Of a stretch of 14,263 nucleotides of DNA, positions 5,458 to 11,979 are shown one piece after another (within the stretch, counting starts at the first letter, position 1; each line of letters opens with the position of its first letter). The notes under the pieces are model-generated. The model worked only from the letters and a program-made list of their open reading frames with translations, was not told the DNA's origin and ran no database searches. A program made the position numbers and the translations under genes. The stretch lies in the NCBI GenBank assembly GCA_937903095.1, contig CALCZN010000042.1:1-14263 (forward strand), given 5' to 3'. Origin of the DNA: Zeimonas sp937903095 (GTDB taxonomy: Bacteria > Pseudomonadota > Gammaproteobacteria > Burkholderiales > Burkholderiaceae_E).

Positions 5458-6237
5458 CGCGACGGCCGCCGGCGCACGAATGCACGCATCGGCGATGTCG
5501 TCGATCGCCGTCTCCGCCGGATCGACCACGATGAGCCGAGCGCCGCCGCGCCGCGCCAGCGCCGGCAGTTCCGCGGCCGGATAGACGAGCGCCGAAGTGC
5601 CGACGACGAGCATCGCGTCGCAGGTCGACGCTGCGCGCTGCGCCTGGGCGAGCGCCGCTTCGGGAAGAAACTCGCCGAACCAGACCACGTCCGGCCGCAG
5701 CGGCGCCCCGCAGCGCGGACACGGCGGAGGCTCGCGCGGATCGCCGCGCCAGTCGAAGCCTGCATCGATCGACTCGGGAGTGCCGCATCCTTCCAGGCAC
5801 TTCACCCGCGTGATGTCGCCGTGCAACTCGAGCACGTTGCGACTGCCGGCGCGGCGGTGCAAGCCGTCCACGTTCTGCGTGACGACGTCGACCCGTCGGC
5901 CGCCCCGCGCCTCGCAGGCGGCAATCGCCGCATGCCCGGCATTGGGCCGCGCCTTCGCCACCGCCGCCCTGCGCTCGGCGTACCAGCGCCAGACGAGCGC
6001 CGGATCCGCACGGAAACCGGCCTCGGTCGCCAGCGCCTGCGGATCGAATCGCGCCCACAACCCGGTGAGCGCATCGCGGAAGGTCGCGATGCCGCTCTCG
6101 GCCGACACGCCGGCGCCGGTGAAGACGACGACGCGCTCGGCCTCGCGCAGCCATGCGCGCGCCCGAGCGACGACGGCGTCCGACGCGATCGTGGTCTCGG
6201 TCGCAGGCTGCCTCATGCCGTCGCGGTCGCAGGACAT
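5434..6237 (-). CDS. SIR2-family NAD-dependent deacylase, class III (desuccinylase-like)
   Basis: A 267-residue sirtuin removing acyl groups from lysine with use of NAD. Visible motifs: GAGVSAESGI 41-50 and FRD (NAD site), TQNVDGLH 120-127, catalytic H139 in LELHG, zinc cysteines C147, C151, C173 and C176, VVWFGE 184-189, and GTSALVYP 213-220. WYAERR places Y86 and R89 in the Y-x2-R pattern that in SIRT5 and CobB binds succinyl or malonyl lysine, so desuccinylase/demalonylase activity is predicted. The first zinc pair is C-x3-C, one residue longer than the usual C-x2-C. Start: ATG at 6237; an in-frame GTG at 6243 and an ATG at 6216 are alternatives, and none has a strong ribosome site. It lies downstream of rlmB, separated by a 17-bp inverted repeat, and its 3' end overlaps the convergent nuclease gene by 24 bp. 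Confidence 0.92.
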   Translation of the reverse strand: MSCDRDGMRQPATETTIASDAVVARARAWLREAERVVVFTGAGVSAESGIATFRDALTGLWARFDPQALATEAGFRADPALVWRWYAERRAAVAKARPNAGHAAIAACEARGGRRVDVVTQNVDGLHRRAGSRNVLELHGDITRVKCLEGCGTPESIDAGFDWRGDPREPPPCPRCGAPLRPDVVWFGEFLPEAALAQAQRAASTCDAMLVVGTSALVYPAAELPALARRGGARLIVVDPAETAIDDIADACIRAPAAVALPSLLPE

Positions 6238-6269
6238 CGACACTCACGCTGACAGACGACGACGCTCGA

Positions 6270-6309
6270 GCGGCAGGCGGCAGCGGCCCGGCCCGCTGCC
6301 GCCTGCCGC
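6270..6309. repeat. Perfect 17-bp inverted repeat between rlmB and the sirtuin gene
   Basis: The arm at 6270-6286 (starting GCGGCAGGCGG) is exactly reverse-complementary to 6293-6309, with a 6-nt centre (CCCGGC). All 17 pairs match. In the minus-strand message it lies 25 nt after the rlmB stop and 32 nt before the sirtuin ATG. There is no T-tract on either side, so a classical intrinsic terminator is unlikely. A 3'-end stabiliser for the rnr-rlmB message, a U-less terminator or a translation-control hairpin are possible. Confidence 0.9.
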
Positions 6310-6334
6310 GAACGCGCGGAGCAACGAACGCCCT

Positions 6335-7078
6335 TCACTTCGCCCCCGCCCCCCGCTGACGCAACGTCTCGTACAGCACGACGCCCGCCGCGACCGACAC
6401 GTTCAGGCTGCCGACCGCACCCCGCATCGGAATGCGCACCAGCGCATCGCAACGCTCGCGCGTGAGCCTGCGCATGCCCGTGCCCTCGGCGCCGAGCACC
6501 CAGGCGAGCGGCCCCTCGAGCCGCTGCTCGTACAGACCGACCGACGCACGCTCGTCGGTTCCGACGACAAAGATGCCCCGATCGCGGATCTCGTCGAGCG
6601 CACGCGCGAGATTCGTCACCATCAGGTACGGAACGCTCTCGGCGGCGCCGCTCGCCGTCTGCATCGCGATCTCGGTGAGCGCGCAGGCGCGATCCTTCGG
6701 CGCGATCACCGCGGCGGCTCCCGCACCATCGGCCACCCGCAGGCACGCGCCGAGATTGCGCGGATCGGTGACCCCATCGAGCACGAGCAGCAGGATCGGC
6801 TCCGCACCGTTCTCGTGCGCGTCGAGCAACTCGTCGAGTCGCTGCCCCTTCGGCGGCGCCTCGACCAGCGCGACGACGCCCTGGTGCCGCTTGTGCGGAC
6901 ACAGCCGCTCGAGGCGATCGGCATCGACGAAATGCGCGCGCACGCCCGCCGCCTCGGCCACGCGCAGCAGATCGCGCACGCGCACGTCCTCGCGCCGCGC
7001 GTCGACGTACAACTCGCGCACCCCGGCCGGCGCGCGGCGCAGCCGCGCGAGCACCGCATGGAAACCGTAGATCAGCAT
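6335..7078 (-). CDS. rlmB: 23S rRNA (guanosine(2251)-2'-O)-methyltransferase
   Basis: A 247-residue SpoU/TrmH-superfamily methyltransferase. The first 75 residues form the small RNA-binding domain (from LIYGFHAVLARL). The SPOUT catalytic domain carries motif 1 with DPRNLGACLR (105-114, N108), motif 2 with LGAEGTGM (195-202, E198) and motif 3 with IPMRGAVGSLNVSVA (216-230, S224/N226). It methylates the ribose of G2251 in the peptidyl-transferase P loop of 23S rRNA, using SAM and a knotted SPOUT dimer. The ATG at 7078 is only 4 bp after the rnr stop, and the pair is conserved as rnr-rlmB in E. coli, so translation is probably coupled. The Shine-Dalgarno is weak (GAAG close to the start), which fits coupling. 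RlmB is favoured over other TrmH-type enzymes because of the neighbouring rnr and the length. Confidence 0.95.
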   Translation of the reverse strand: MLIYGFHAVLARLRRAPAGVRELYVDARREDVRVRDLLRVAEAAGVRAHFVDADRLERLCPHKRHQGVVALVEAPPKGQRLDELLDAHENGAEPILLLVLDGVTDPRNLGACLRVADGAGAAAVIAPKDRACALTEIAMQTASGAAESVPYLMVTNLARALDEIRDRGIFVVGTDERASVGLYEQRLEGPLAWVLGAEGTGMRRLTRERCDALVRIPMRGAVGSLNVSVAAGVVLYETLRQRGAGAK

Positions 7079-7082
7079 CGCT

Positions 7083-9794
7083 TCAGTGACGCCGGCGCAG
7101 GCCGGTGCGCCGCTTCTTCGCCGACGCCGCGGGCGCCTTGCTGCGTGCGGCAGCGCGTTCGGCGCGCGCCTTCTTCACCTTCTCCGACTTCGCCGGCGCC
7201 GCCTTCGGCGCCGAGGGCGTCTCCGCGTCGCGCATCTCGCCGCCGCGCTGCAGCTCGCGGAAGCCGAGGCGATCGACCAGCCGGAAGTCGATGCGCCGTG
7301 CCTCGAGATCGACGCGCGAAACCTGCACCTCGACCTCGTCGGTGAGCCGATAGCGCCTGCCGGTGCGCTCGCCGCGCAACTCGTGGGCGACCTCGTTGTA
7401 CTGGAAATACTCGCTGCCCAGCTCGGAGACGTGCACCAGGCCCTCGACGTACAGCTCGTCGAGCGTGACGAAGATGCCGAAAGGCGCCACGCCGGTGACG
7501 CGGCCGACGAAGGCCTCGCCGACGCGCTCGCGCACGTACAGGCACTTCAGCCACGCCTGGACGTCGCGCGAGGCCTCGTCGGCGCGCCGCTCGTGCATCG
7601 AGCAGATCGCGCCCAGCAGCCGCCACATCTCGTGCTCGCGGCGCGCGTCGCCGGCATCGACCCGCGCGGATGCGGGTGCGCGTGCACCGGCGCGCGACGA
7701 CGGCGCGGCAGACGAAGCGTGCGACGAAGTGCGAGCCGACGCGGGCGCCGCGCGCTTCGCCGCTCGCTGCGACTTCTTCGCGCCGGCGCCGGTACGTGCG
7801 GAGGCCATCGCCGCGCCGCGCGCCGAACCCGCCGTCCCGCCTGCCCCTGCCCCTGCCCCTGCGACCGCGTCCGCCGCTCCGCCTTCCGCATCGTGCGGCC
7901 GTCGCGCATCGAAGGTCAGCCCGGTAGCCGCGCCCTCGTCGTCGATCCCGGGTTCGATCAGGTCGTCGTCGGCGCCGGGCGGACGGATGCGGATCGCCTC
8001 GCTGAGCAGGGCGGCGTCCGGCGCCGGCCGATAACGCCCGCCGCGCAGCAGCGCCTTGATCACGCGATGCGTGAGCAGGTCGGGATAGCGCCGGATCGGC
8101 GAGGTGAAATGCGCGTAGGCGTCGTAGGCCAGCCCGAAGTGCCCCTCGTTGTCGGGCGAGTACACCGCCTGCTGCATCGAACGCAGCATCATCGTCTGCA
8201 GCAGCGTCGCGTCGGGGCGCGCGCGCACCGATTCGACGAGCGCCGCATAGTCGGCCGGCGCAGGATCGTCGCCTCCGCCCAGCGCGAGCCCCAGGCTGCG
8301 CAGGAATTCGCGCAGCTTCGCGAGCTTCTCGGGAACCGGCCCCTCGTGCACGCGATACAGCCCCGGATGGCGGACGCGGCGCATCCAGTCGGCGGCGCAG
8401 ACGTTCGCCGCGAGCATGCACTCCTCGATCAGCTTGTGCGCGTCGTTGCGCTGGCTCGGCACGATGCGCTCGATGCGACCTGCCGGGTCGCAGACGATCT
8501 TCGTCTCGACCGTCTCGAAGTCGATCGCGCCGCGCGCGCGACGCGCGCCGGCGAGCACGCGGTACAGCTCGTGCAGATCGCGCAACTGCGGGGCGAGAGC
8601 GGCATGCGCGGGGGCCACCGACAGCGACGCGGCGCCGCCCGAGAGCATCGCCCATACCTCGTCGTAGGTGAGGCGCGCCGCCGAATGCATCACCGCCTCG
8701 TAGAACTGGTAGCCGCGCAGCCGACCGCTGCGCTCGATCACCATGTCGCAGACGAGCACGAGACGATCGACGTTCGGATTCAGCGAGCACAGCCCGTTGG
8801 AGAGCTTCTCCGGCAGCATCGGGATCACGCGGCGCGGAAAATACACCGAGGTGCTCCGCTCGAGCGCATCGTGATCGAGCGCGTCGCCGTCGCCCACGTA
8901 ATGCGCGACGTCGGCGATCGCGACGATCAGGCGGAACGCCGCATCGCGCCGCGCGCTCGCCGGCATCGGCTCGCAGTAGACGGCGTCGTCGAAATCGCGC
9001 GCGTCCTCGCCGTCGATCGTCACCAGCGGAACGTCGCGCAGGTCGACGCGCCCGGCGAGGTCGGCCGCCGGCACCGCATTGGGCAGGCGCGCCGCGCGAT
9101 CGAGCGCCGCGTCGCTGAATTCGTGCGGCACGTCGAACTTGCGCACCGCGATCTCGATCTCCATGCCCGGGTCGTCGATCTCGCCCAGCACTTCGACGAC
9201 GCGCCCGATCGGCGGCGAGCCGCCCGCCGGCGGCTCGATGATCTCGACCGTGACGACCTGCCCCTGCTGCGCGCGCTGCGTGTCTCCCGACGGGATGACG
9301 ATGTCGTGCTTGATGCGCTGGTCTTCGGGCACAACGAGCGAGACGCCGCGCTCCTCGAGGAAGCGCCCGACGATGCGCCGGTTCGCGCGTTCGGTGACCT
9401 CGACGATGCGTCCCTCGGGACGTCCGCGCGCATCGAAGCCCGTGCGCTTGAGCAGCACGCGATCGCCGTGCATCACTTTCTGCATCTCGCGCGGCGACAG
9501 GAACACGTCGATGCCGCCCTCGTCGGGGATGAGAAAGCCGAATCCGTCGCGATGCCCCTGCACGCGCCCGGCGACCAGATCGAGCCTGCTCGCCAGCAGC
9601 AGCACGCCCTTGCGGTTCGGCAGCAGCTGTCCGTCGCGCTCCATCGCGAGCAGCCGCCGGTTCAGGTTCTCGAAATGCGTCGACGGCACCGCCAGGCGCT
9701 CGGCGAGCTCGTGCGGCGTCATCGGCACGTCGGCCGCGCGCAGGCACTCGAGGATCGCTTCGCGCGTCGGCGCGAACCAGGTCTTGTCGGTCAA
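7083..9794 (-). CDS. rnr: Ribonuclease R with long low-complexity insertion
   Basis: A 903-residue RNase R, the processive 3'-5' exonuclease that degrades structured RNA. Order: N-terminal winged helix (about 8-65); cold-shock OB folds (about 70-230); RNB catalytic domain from about 250 with D261, D267, D269 and D270 in DGEDARDFDD, and HFTSPIRRYPDLLTHR (562-577); S1 domain (about 757-838); Lys/Arg/Ala-rich tail (860-903). The start is TTG at 9794, supported by GGAGAG at 9801-9806 with good spacing and by the usual start of the N-terminal domain. Between the RNB end (KALL, about 583) and the conserved CSMHERRADEA (731-741) lies a segment roughly 110 residues longer than in E. coli RNase R. It is acidic around 608-640, then Ala/Gly/Ser/Arg/Lys-rich. 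The frame is intact, so it is an insertion, not a break. Confidence 0.95.
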   Translation of the reverse strand: MTDKTWFAPTREAILECLRAADVPMTPHELAERLAVPSTHFENLNRRLLAMERDGQLLPNRKGVLLLASRLDLVAGRVQGHRDGFGFLIPDEGGIDVFLSPREMQKVMHGDRVLLKRTGFDARGRPEGRIVEVTERANRRIVGRFLEERGVSLVVPEDQRIKHDIVIPSGDTQRAQQGQVVTVEIIEPPAGGSPPIGRVVEVLGEIDDPGMEIEIAVRKFDVPHEFSDAALDRAARLPNAVPAADLAGRVDLRDVPLVTIDGEDARDFDDAVYCEPMPASARRDAAFRLIVAIADVAHYVGDGDALDHDALERSTSVYFPRRVIPMLPEKLSNGLCSLNPNVDRLVLVCDMVIERSGRLRGYQFYEAVMHSAARLTYDEVWAMLSGGAASLSVAPAHAALAPQLRDLHELYRVLAGARRARGAIDFETVETKIVCDPAGRIERIVPSQRNDAHKLIEECMLAANVCAADWMRRVRHPGLYRVHEGPVPEKLAKLREFLRSLGLALGGGDDPAPADYAALVESVRARPDATLLQTMMLRSMQQAVYSPDNEGHFGLAYDAYAHFTSPIRRYPDLLTHRVIKALLRGGRYRPAPDAALLSEAIRIRPPGADDDLIEPGIDDEGAATGLTFDARRPHDAEGGAADAVAGAGAGAGGTAGSARGAAMASARTGAGAKKSQRAAKRAAPASARTSSHASSAAPSSRAGARAPASARVDAGDARREHEMWRLLGAICSMHERRADEASRDVQAWLKCLYVRERVGEAFVGRVTGVAPFGIFVTLDELYVEGLVHVSELGSEYFQYNEVAHELRGERTGRRYRLTDEVEVQVSRVDLEARRIDFRLVDRLGFRELQRGGEMRDAETPSAPKAAPAKSEKVKKARAERAAARSKAPAASAKKRRTGLRRRH
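7635..8027 (-). other. Low-complexity insertion in RNase R (residues about 590-720)
   Basis: This part of rnr encodes a segment without recognisable fold between the RNB and S1 domains: an acidic start (DDDLIEPGIDDEG), an Ala/Gly run, then basic Ala/Ser/Arg/Lys residues. It includes a short slippage-prone DNA tract at 7841-7861 (three CTGCCC units plus CTG). The boundaries are approximate, set by the last clear RNB residues and the conserved CSMHERRADEA. Confidence 0.75.
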
Positions 9795-9800
9795 GCCGAT

Positions 9801-9806
9801 CTCTCC
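9801..9806 (-). promoter_or_regulatory. Shine-Dalgarno site supporting the TTG start of rnr
   Basis: On the minus strand GGAGAG is followed by 6 nt (ATCGGC) and TTG at 9794-9792. The spacing from GGAG to the start codon is 8 nt. No in-frame ATG or GTG is available nearby, so this site decides the start. Confidence 0.75.
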
Positions 9807-9842
9807 AGCGTCTGCGTTGCCTGCGGCGTCGCCGTCGGCGAT

Positions 9843-9871
9843 TCGACAAAGCCGGGGTCGAAGTGTAAGAT
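9843..9871 (+). promoter_or_regulatory. Probable sigma-70 promoter of tRNA-Leu
   Basis: TCGACA (9843-9848, one mismatch to TTGACA), a 17-bp spacer and TAAGAT (9866-9871, four of six matches to TATAAT) point to transcription starting near 9878. The region after the -10 is GC-rich (CCCGCC), as in stringently controlled stable-RNA promoters. This leaves a leader of about 60 nt before the mature tRNA. Confidence 0.6.
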
Positions 9872-9887
9872 CCCGCCTCTACGCGCG

Positions 9888-9905
9888 ACCGGACTTCCCT
9901 CCGGT
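9888..9905 (+). other. Hairpin in the tRNA-Leu leader
   Basis: ACCGGA (9888-9893) and TCCGGT (9900-9905) form a perfect 6-bp stem around CTTCCC. It lies between the putative promoter and the tRNA. On the other strand it falls upstream of rnr. Confidence 0.55.
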
Positions 9906-9911
9906 TGCAGC

Positions 9912-9930
9912 CTGCGGAGTTCCTCCGCAG
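9912..9930 (+). other. 8-bp hairpin directly before mature tRNA-Leu
   Basis: CTGCGGAG (9912-9919) and CTCCGCAG (9923-9930) form a perfect 8-bp stem with a TTC loop, ending 6 nt before the mature tRNA 5' end at 9937. It lacks a T-tract. It could affect 5' processing by RNase P or RNase E, or act in the rnr leader if transcribed from the other strand. Confidence 0.6.
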
Positions 9931-9936
9931 CCCATC

Positions 9937-10023
9937 GCCCAGATGGCGGAATTGGTAGACGCACCAGGTTCAGGTCCTGGCGGTGGCAACACTGTGGAGG
10001 TTCGAGTCCTCTTCTGGGCACCA
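9937..10023 (+). tRNA. tRNA-Leu (anticodon CAG), CCA encoded
   Basis: The cloverleaf reads as follows: acceptor GCCCAGA (9937-9943) pairs with TCTGGGC (10013-10019); discriminator A at 10020 and genomically encoded CCA at 10021-10023. The D arm contains the TGGTAGACGC sequence typical of tRNA-Leu. The anticodon stem CCAGG/CCTGG (9964-9968, 9976-9980) encloses loop TTCAGGT with anticodon CAG (9971-9973), which reads CUG, the dominant leucine codon in this GC-rich genome. A variable arm (GGTGGCAACACTG...) of class II length and a T loop with GGTTCGAGTCC follow. The gene lies on the + strand between the minus-strand phosphoribosyltransferase and rnr genes, with its own promoter and terminators. 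tRNA-Leu genes are frequent integration targets, but the 3' end is intact and no second copy of it is seen here. Confidence 0.97.
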
Positions 10024-10026
10024 TCA

Positions 10027-10053
10027 CGAAGCCTGCGCAAGCGGGCTTTTTCG
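10027..10053 (+). terminator. Intrinsic terminator of tRNA-Leu, copy 1
   Basis: AAGCCTGC (10029-10036), loop GCAA and GCGGGCTT (10041-10048) form an 8-bp stem with one T.G pair, followed by a T-run to 10051. It lies 3 nt after the encoded CCA. It is the first unit of a 27-bp tandem repeat. Confidence 0.85.
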
Positions 10054-10080
10054 CGAAGCCCGCATGAGCGGGCTTTTTCG
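10054..10080 (+). terminator. Intrinsic terminator, copy 2 (tandem duplicate)
   Basis: AAGCCCGC (10056-10063), loop ATGA and GCGGGCTT (10068-10075) form a perfect 8-bp stem followed by a T-run to 10078. Apart from one stem base and the tetraloop, this 27-bp unit is identical to the one just before it. It also lies just beyond the stop of the convergent phosphoribosyltransferase gene. Confidence 0.85.
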
Positions 10081-10089
10081 TTTTCGCGG

Positions 10090-10596
10090 CTACCCCCATC
10101 GCGCCTTCAGGTCGCCCGGCCGCATGTGGTCGTACTCCTCGAAGGGCTGATGAATCCACGGGTTGCTCGGCAGATGCTCGACGGCGTAATCGGGTTGCGC
10201 GATCGAGGCGCCCTTTCGCCATAGTACCGCCGTGCGGATCTCCCTCGCCTGCGGGTGTCGCCCGAGCAGCGCGGGCACCAGCTGCACCAGCGTGGCGCCG
10301 GAATCGGCCAGGTCGTCGGTGAGCAGCCAGTTCGGCCCGGGCAGCGCCCCTGCGCAGGCCAGGTGCTCGCCGATGTGCAGTTCGCCGCGGCGCTTGCCTT
10401 CGTCCTCGCGATACGAGCTGGTGAAGACGACGCCCAGCGGCTTGTCGAACAGGCGCGAGAACACGTCGCCGATGCGCAGTCCGCCGCGCGCCACGCAGAC
10501 CACGGCATCGAAGCTCCAGCCGGAATCCCAGACCTTCAGGGCGAGCTTCTCGACGAGCCGGTTGTATTCGTCCCACGAGACGTGCAGGTCGCGCAT
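10090..10596 (-). CDS. Purine-type phosphoribosyltransferase (Gpt/Hpt-like)
   Basis: A 168-residue type I phosphoribosyltransferase. The PRPP-binding signature is LLTDDLADSGATL (91-103), with the paired Asp and the DSGAT loop. ARGGL (36-40) is the typical pyrophosphate loop. The length and sequence resemble the xanthine-guanine/hypoxanthine phosphoribosyltransferase group, which converts purine bases to nucleotides with PRPP. It starts 21 bp after the purA stop on the same strand, so it probably shares the purA message, coupling salvage with AMP synthesis (inference). The ATG at 10596 has no clear Shine-Dalgarno, which fits translation coupled to purA. Substrate preference cannot be told from sequence alone. 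The gene ends next to the tRNA-Leu terminators, with which it converges. Confidence 0.88.
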   Translation of the reverse strand: MRDLHVSWDEYNRLVEKLALKVWDSGWSFDAVVCVARGGLRIGDVFSRLFDKPLGVVFTSSYREDEGKRRGELHIGEHLACAGALPGPNWLLTDDLADSGATLVQLVPALLGRHPQAREIRTAVLWRKGASIAQPDYAVEHLPSNPWIHQPFEEYDHMRPGDLKARWG

Positions 10597-10617
10597 GACG
10601 GCACTGCACCCCGCGTT

Positions 10618-11910
10618 TCAGGCGAACGGATGGCGCAGCACGATCGTCTCGTCGCGATCGGGACCGGTGGAGACGAGGGAGATCGGCGCGCGCGCAAGCT
10701 CGGCGAGCCGCTCGAGGTAGCGCCGCGCGTTCAGCGGCAGCGCCGACCAGTCGCGAACGCCCACCGTGCTCTCGCTCCAGCCGGGCATCTCCTCGTACAC
10801 GGGCTCGCAGTGCGCGACGGCGTCGGCGCCGAAAGGCAGCATGTCGAGCGTGCGCGAGCCGCGGCGGTACGCGGTGCAGAGCTTCACCGTGGGCAGCCCG
10901 TCGAGCACGTCGAGCTTGGTGACGACGAGGCCGCTGACGCCGTTCAGCTGGATGGAGCGCGCCAGCGCCGGCGCATCGAACCATCCGCAGCGACGCGGCC
11001 GGCCGGTAACCGAGCCGAACTCCTTGCCGACCGTCGCCAGGTGCCGGCCGACCTCGTCGTGCAGTTCGGTGGGGAACGGACCCGCGCCGACGCGCGTGGT
11101 GTAGGCCTTCACGATGCCGAGCACCGAATGCAGCGCCTGCGGACCGACGCCGGCGCCGGCCGCCGCGGCGCCGGCGACGCAGTTGCTGCTGGTGACGAAG
11201 GGATAGGTGCCGTGGTCGACGTCGAGCAACGCGCCCTGCGCGCCCTCGAAGAGCAGCGGCTCGCCGCGTGCCATCGATGCGGCGAGCATCGACGGCACGT
11301 CGGCGAGCATCGGCGCGATGCGCTCGGCCAGCGCCAGCGTGTCGTCGGCCACGCGCTGCGCATCGAGCGGCTGCGCGTTCAGGAAATGCTGCAGCGTGAA
11401 GTTGTGCAGCTCGAGCGTCTCGTCGAGCTGCGCGCGAAAGCGCGCGGCATCGAGCAGGTCGCCGGTGCGCAATGCGCGCCGCGCGGCGCGGTCTTCGTAG
11501 GCCGGGCCGATGCCGCGACCGGTGGTGCCGATCGCGCCGGTGCCGCGCTTCGCTTCGCGCGCCTGGTCGAGCGCGACGTGGTACGGCAGGATCAGCGTGG
11601 CGGCATCGCTCAGGTGCAGCCGGCCGCGCACCTGGATGCCGGCCGCCTCGATTTCGTCGATTTCCTGCAGCAGCGCGGCCGGCGAGACGACGACGCCGCT
11701 GCCGATGTAGCAGTGCACGTCGTCGCGCAGGATGCCCGACGGGATCAGGCGCAGCACCTGCTTGCGACCGCCGATGACCAGCGTGTGTCCGGCGTTGTGA
11801 CCGCCCTGGAAGCGCACGACGCCGCGCGCGGTGTCGGTGAGCCAGTCGACGACCTTGCCCTTGCCTTCGTCGCCCCACTGGGTTCCGACGATCACGACGT
11901 TCTTCGCCAT
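10618..11910 (-). CDS. purA: Adenylosuccinate synthetase
   Basis: A 430-residue enzyme of normal family length that joins IMP and aspartate using GTP, the first step from IMP to AMP. The N-terminus has the P-loop-like signature QWGDEGKGK (11-19), with catalytic D14, and QGGHNAGHT (35-43), with H42, equivalent to D13 and H41 in E. coli PurA. Further family segments are GTTGRGIGPAYEDR, FEGAQGALLDVDHGTYPFVTSSN, the VGAGPFPTE active-site loop and GRPRRCGW. The start at 11910 (MAKNVVIVG) has GAGGAAG upstream, somewhat distant (about 9-12 nt). It lies 47 bp after hisZ in a minus-strand series. An imperfect long hairpin covers the hisZ stop codon upstream of it and may influence the hisZ-purA ratio. 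Confidence 0.98.
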   Translation of the reverse strand: MAKNVVIVGTQWGDEGKGKVVDWLTDTARGVVRFQGGHNAGHTLVIGGRKQVLRLIPSGILRDDVHCYIGSGVVVSPAALLQEIDEIEAAGIQVRGRLHLSDAATLILPYHVALDQAREAKRGTGAIGTTGRGIGPAYEDRAARRALRTGDLLDAARFRAQLDETLELHNFTLQHFLNAQPLDAQRVADDTLALAERIAPMLADVPSMLAASMARGEPLLFEGAQGALLDVDHGTYPFVTSSNCVAGAAAAGAGVGPQALHSVLGIVKAYTTRVGAGPFPTELHDEVGRHLATVGKEFGSVTGRPRRCGWFDAPALARSIQLNGVSGLVVTKLDVLDGLPTVKLCTAYRRGSRTLDMLPFGADAVAHCEPVYEEMPGWSESTVGVRDWSALPLNARRYLERLAELARAPISLVSTGPDRDETIVLRHPFA

Positions 11911-11942
11911 CTGCAGCAGCTTCCTCGCTTCGCGTTCGATTG

Positions 11943-11979
11943 CCCGGTCGCGTCGCGTCAGTGCGACGCGGCTACCGGG
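11943..11979 (-). other. Imperfect hairpin spanning the hisZ stop codon
   Basis: CGCGTCGC (11949-11956) pairs with GCGACGCG (11963-11970) around a 6-nt loop containing the hisZ stop (11958-11960). The stem is extended by CCCGGT (11943-11948) and ACCGGG (11974-11979) past a 3-nt bulge. There is no T-tract, so a terminator is unlikely. It could stabilise message ends or tune readthrough into purA. Confidence 0.55.

Noticed and set aside
7841..7861. CTGCCC repeat in rnr as a possible frameshift or sequencing error
   Set aside because: The units are 6 bp, the frame continues to the S1 domain and the stop, and the amino-acid composition on both sides is consistent.
7086..10067. A 993-codon + strand open frame opposite rnr
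   Set aside because: It mirrors RNase R and even runs across the tRNA-Leu. It has no recognisable domain, so it is an antisense shadow.
9937..10080. tRNA-Leu as an occupied integration site for a genomic island
   Set aside because: The tRNA 3' end is intact, no repeat of it is seen elsewhere in the window, and no integrase is nearby.
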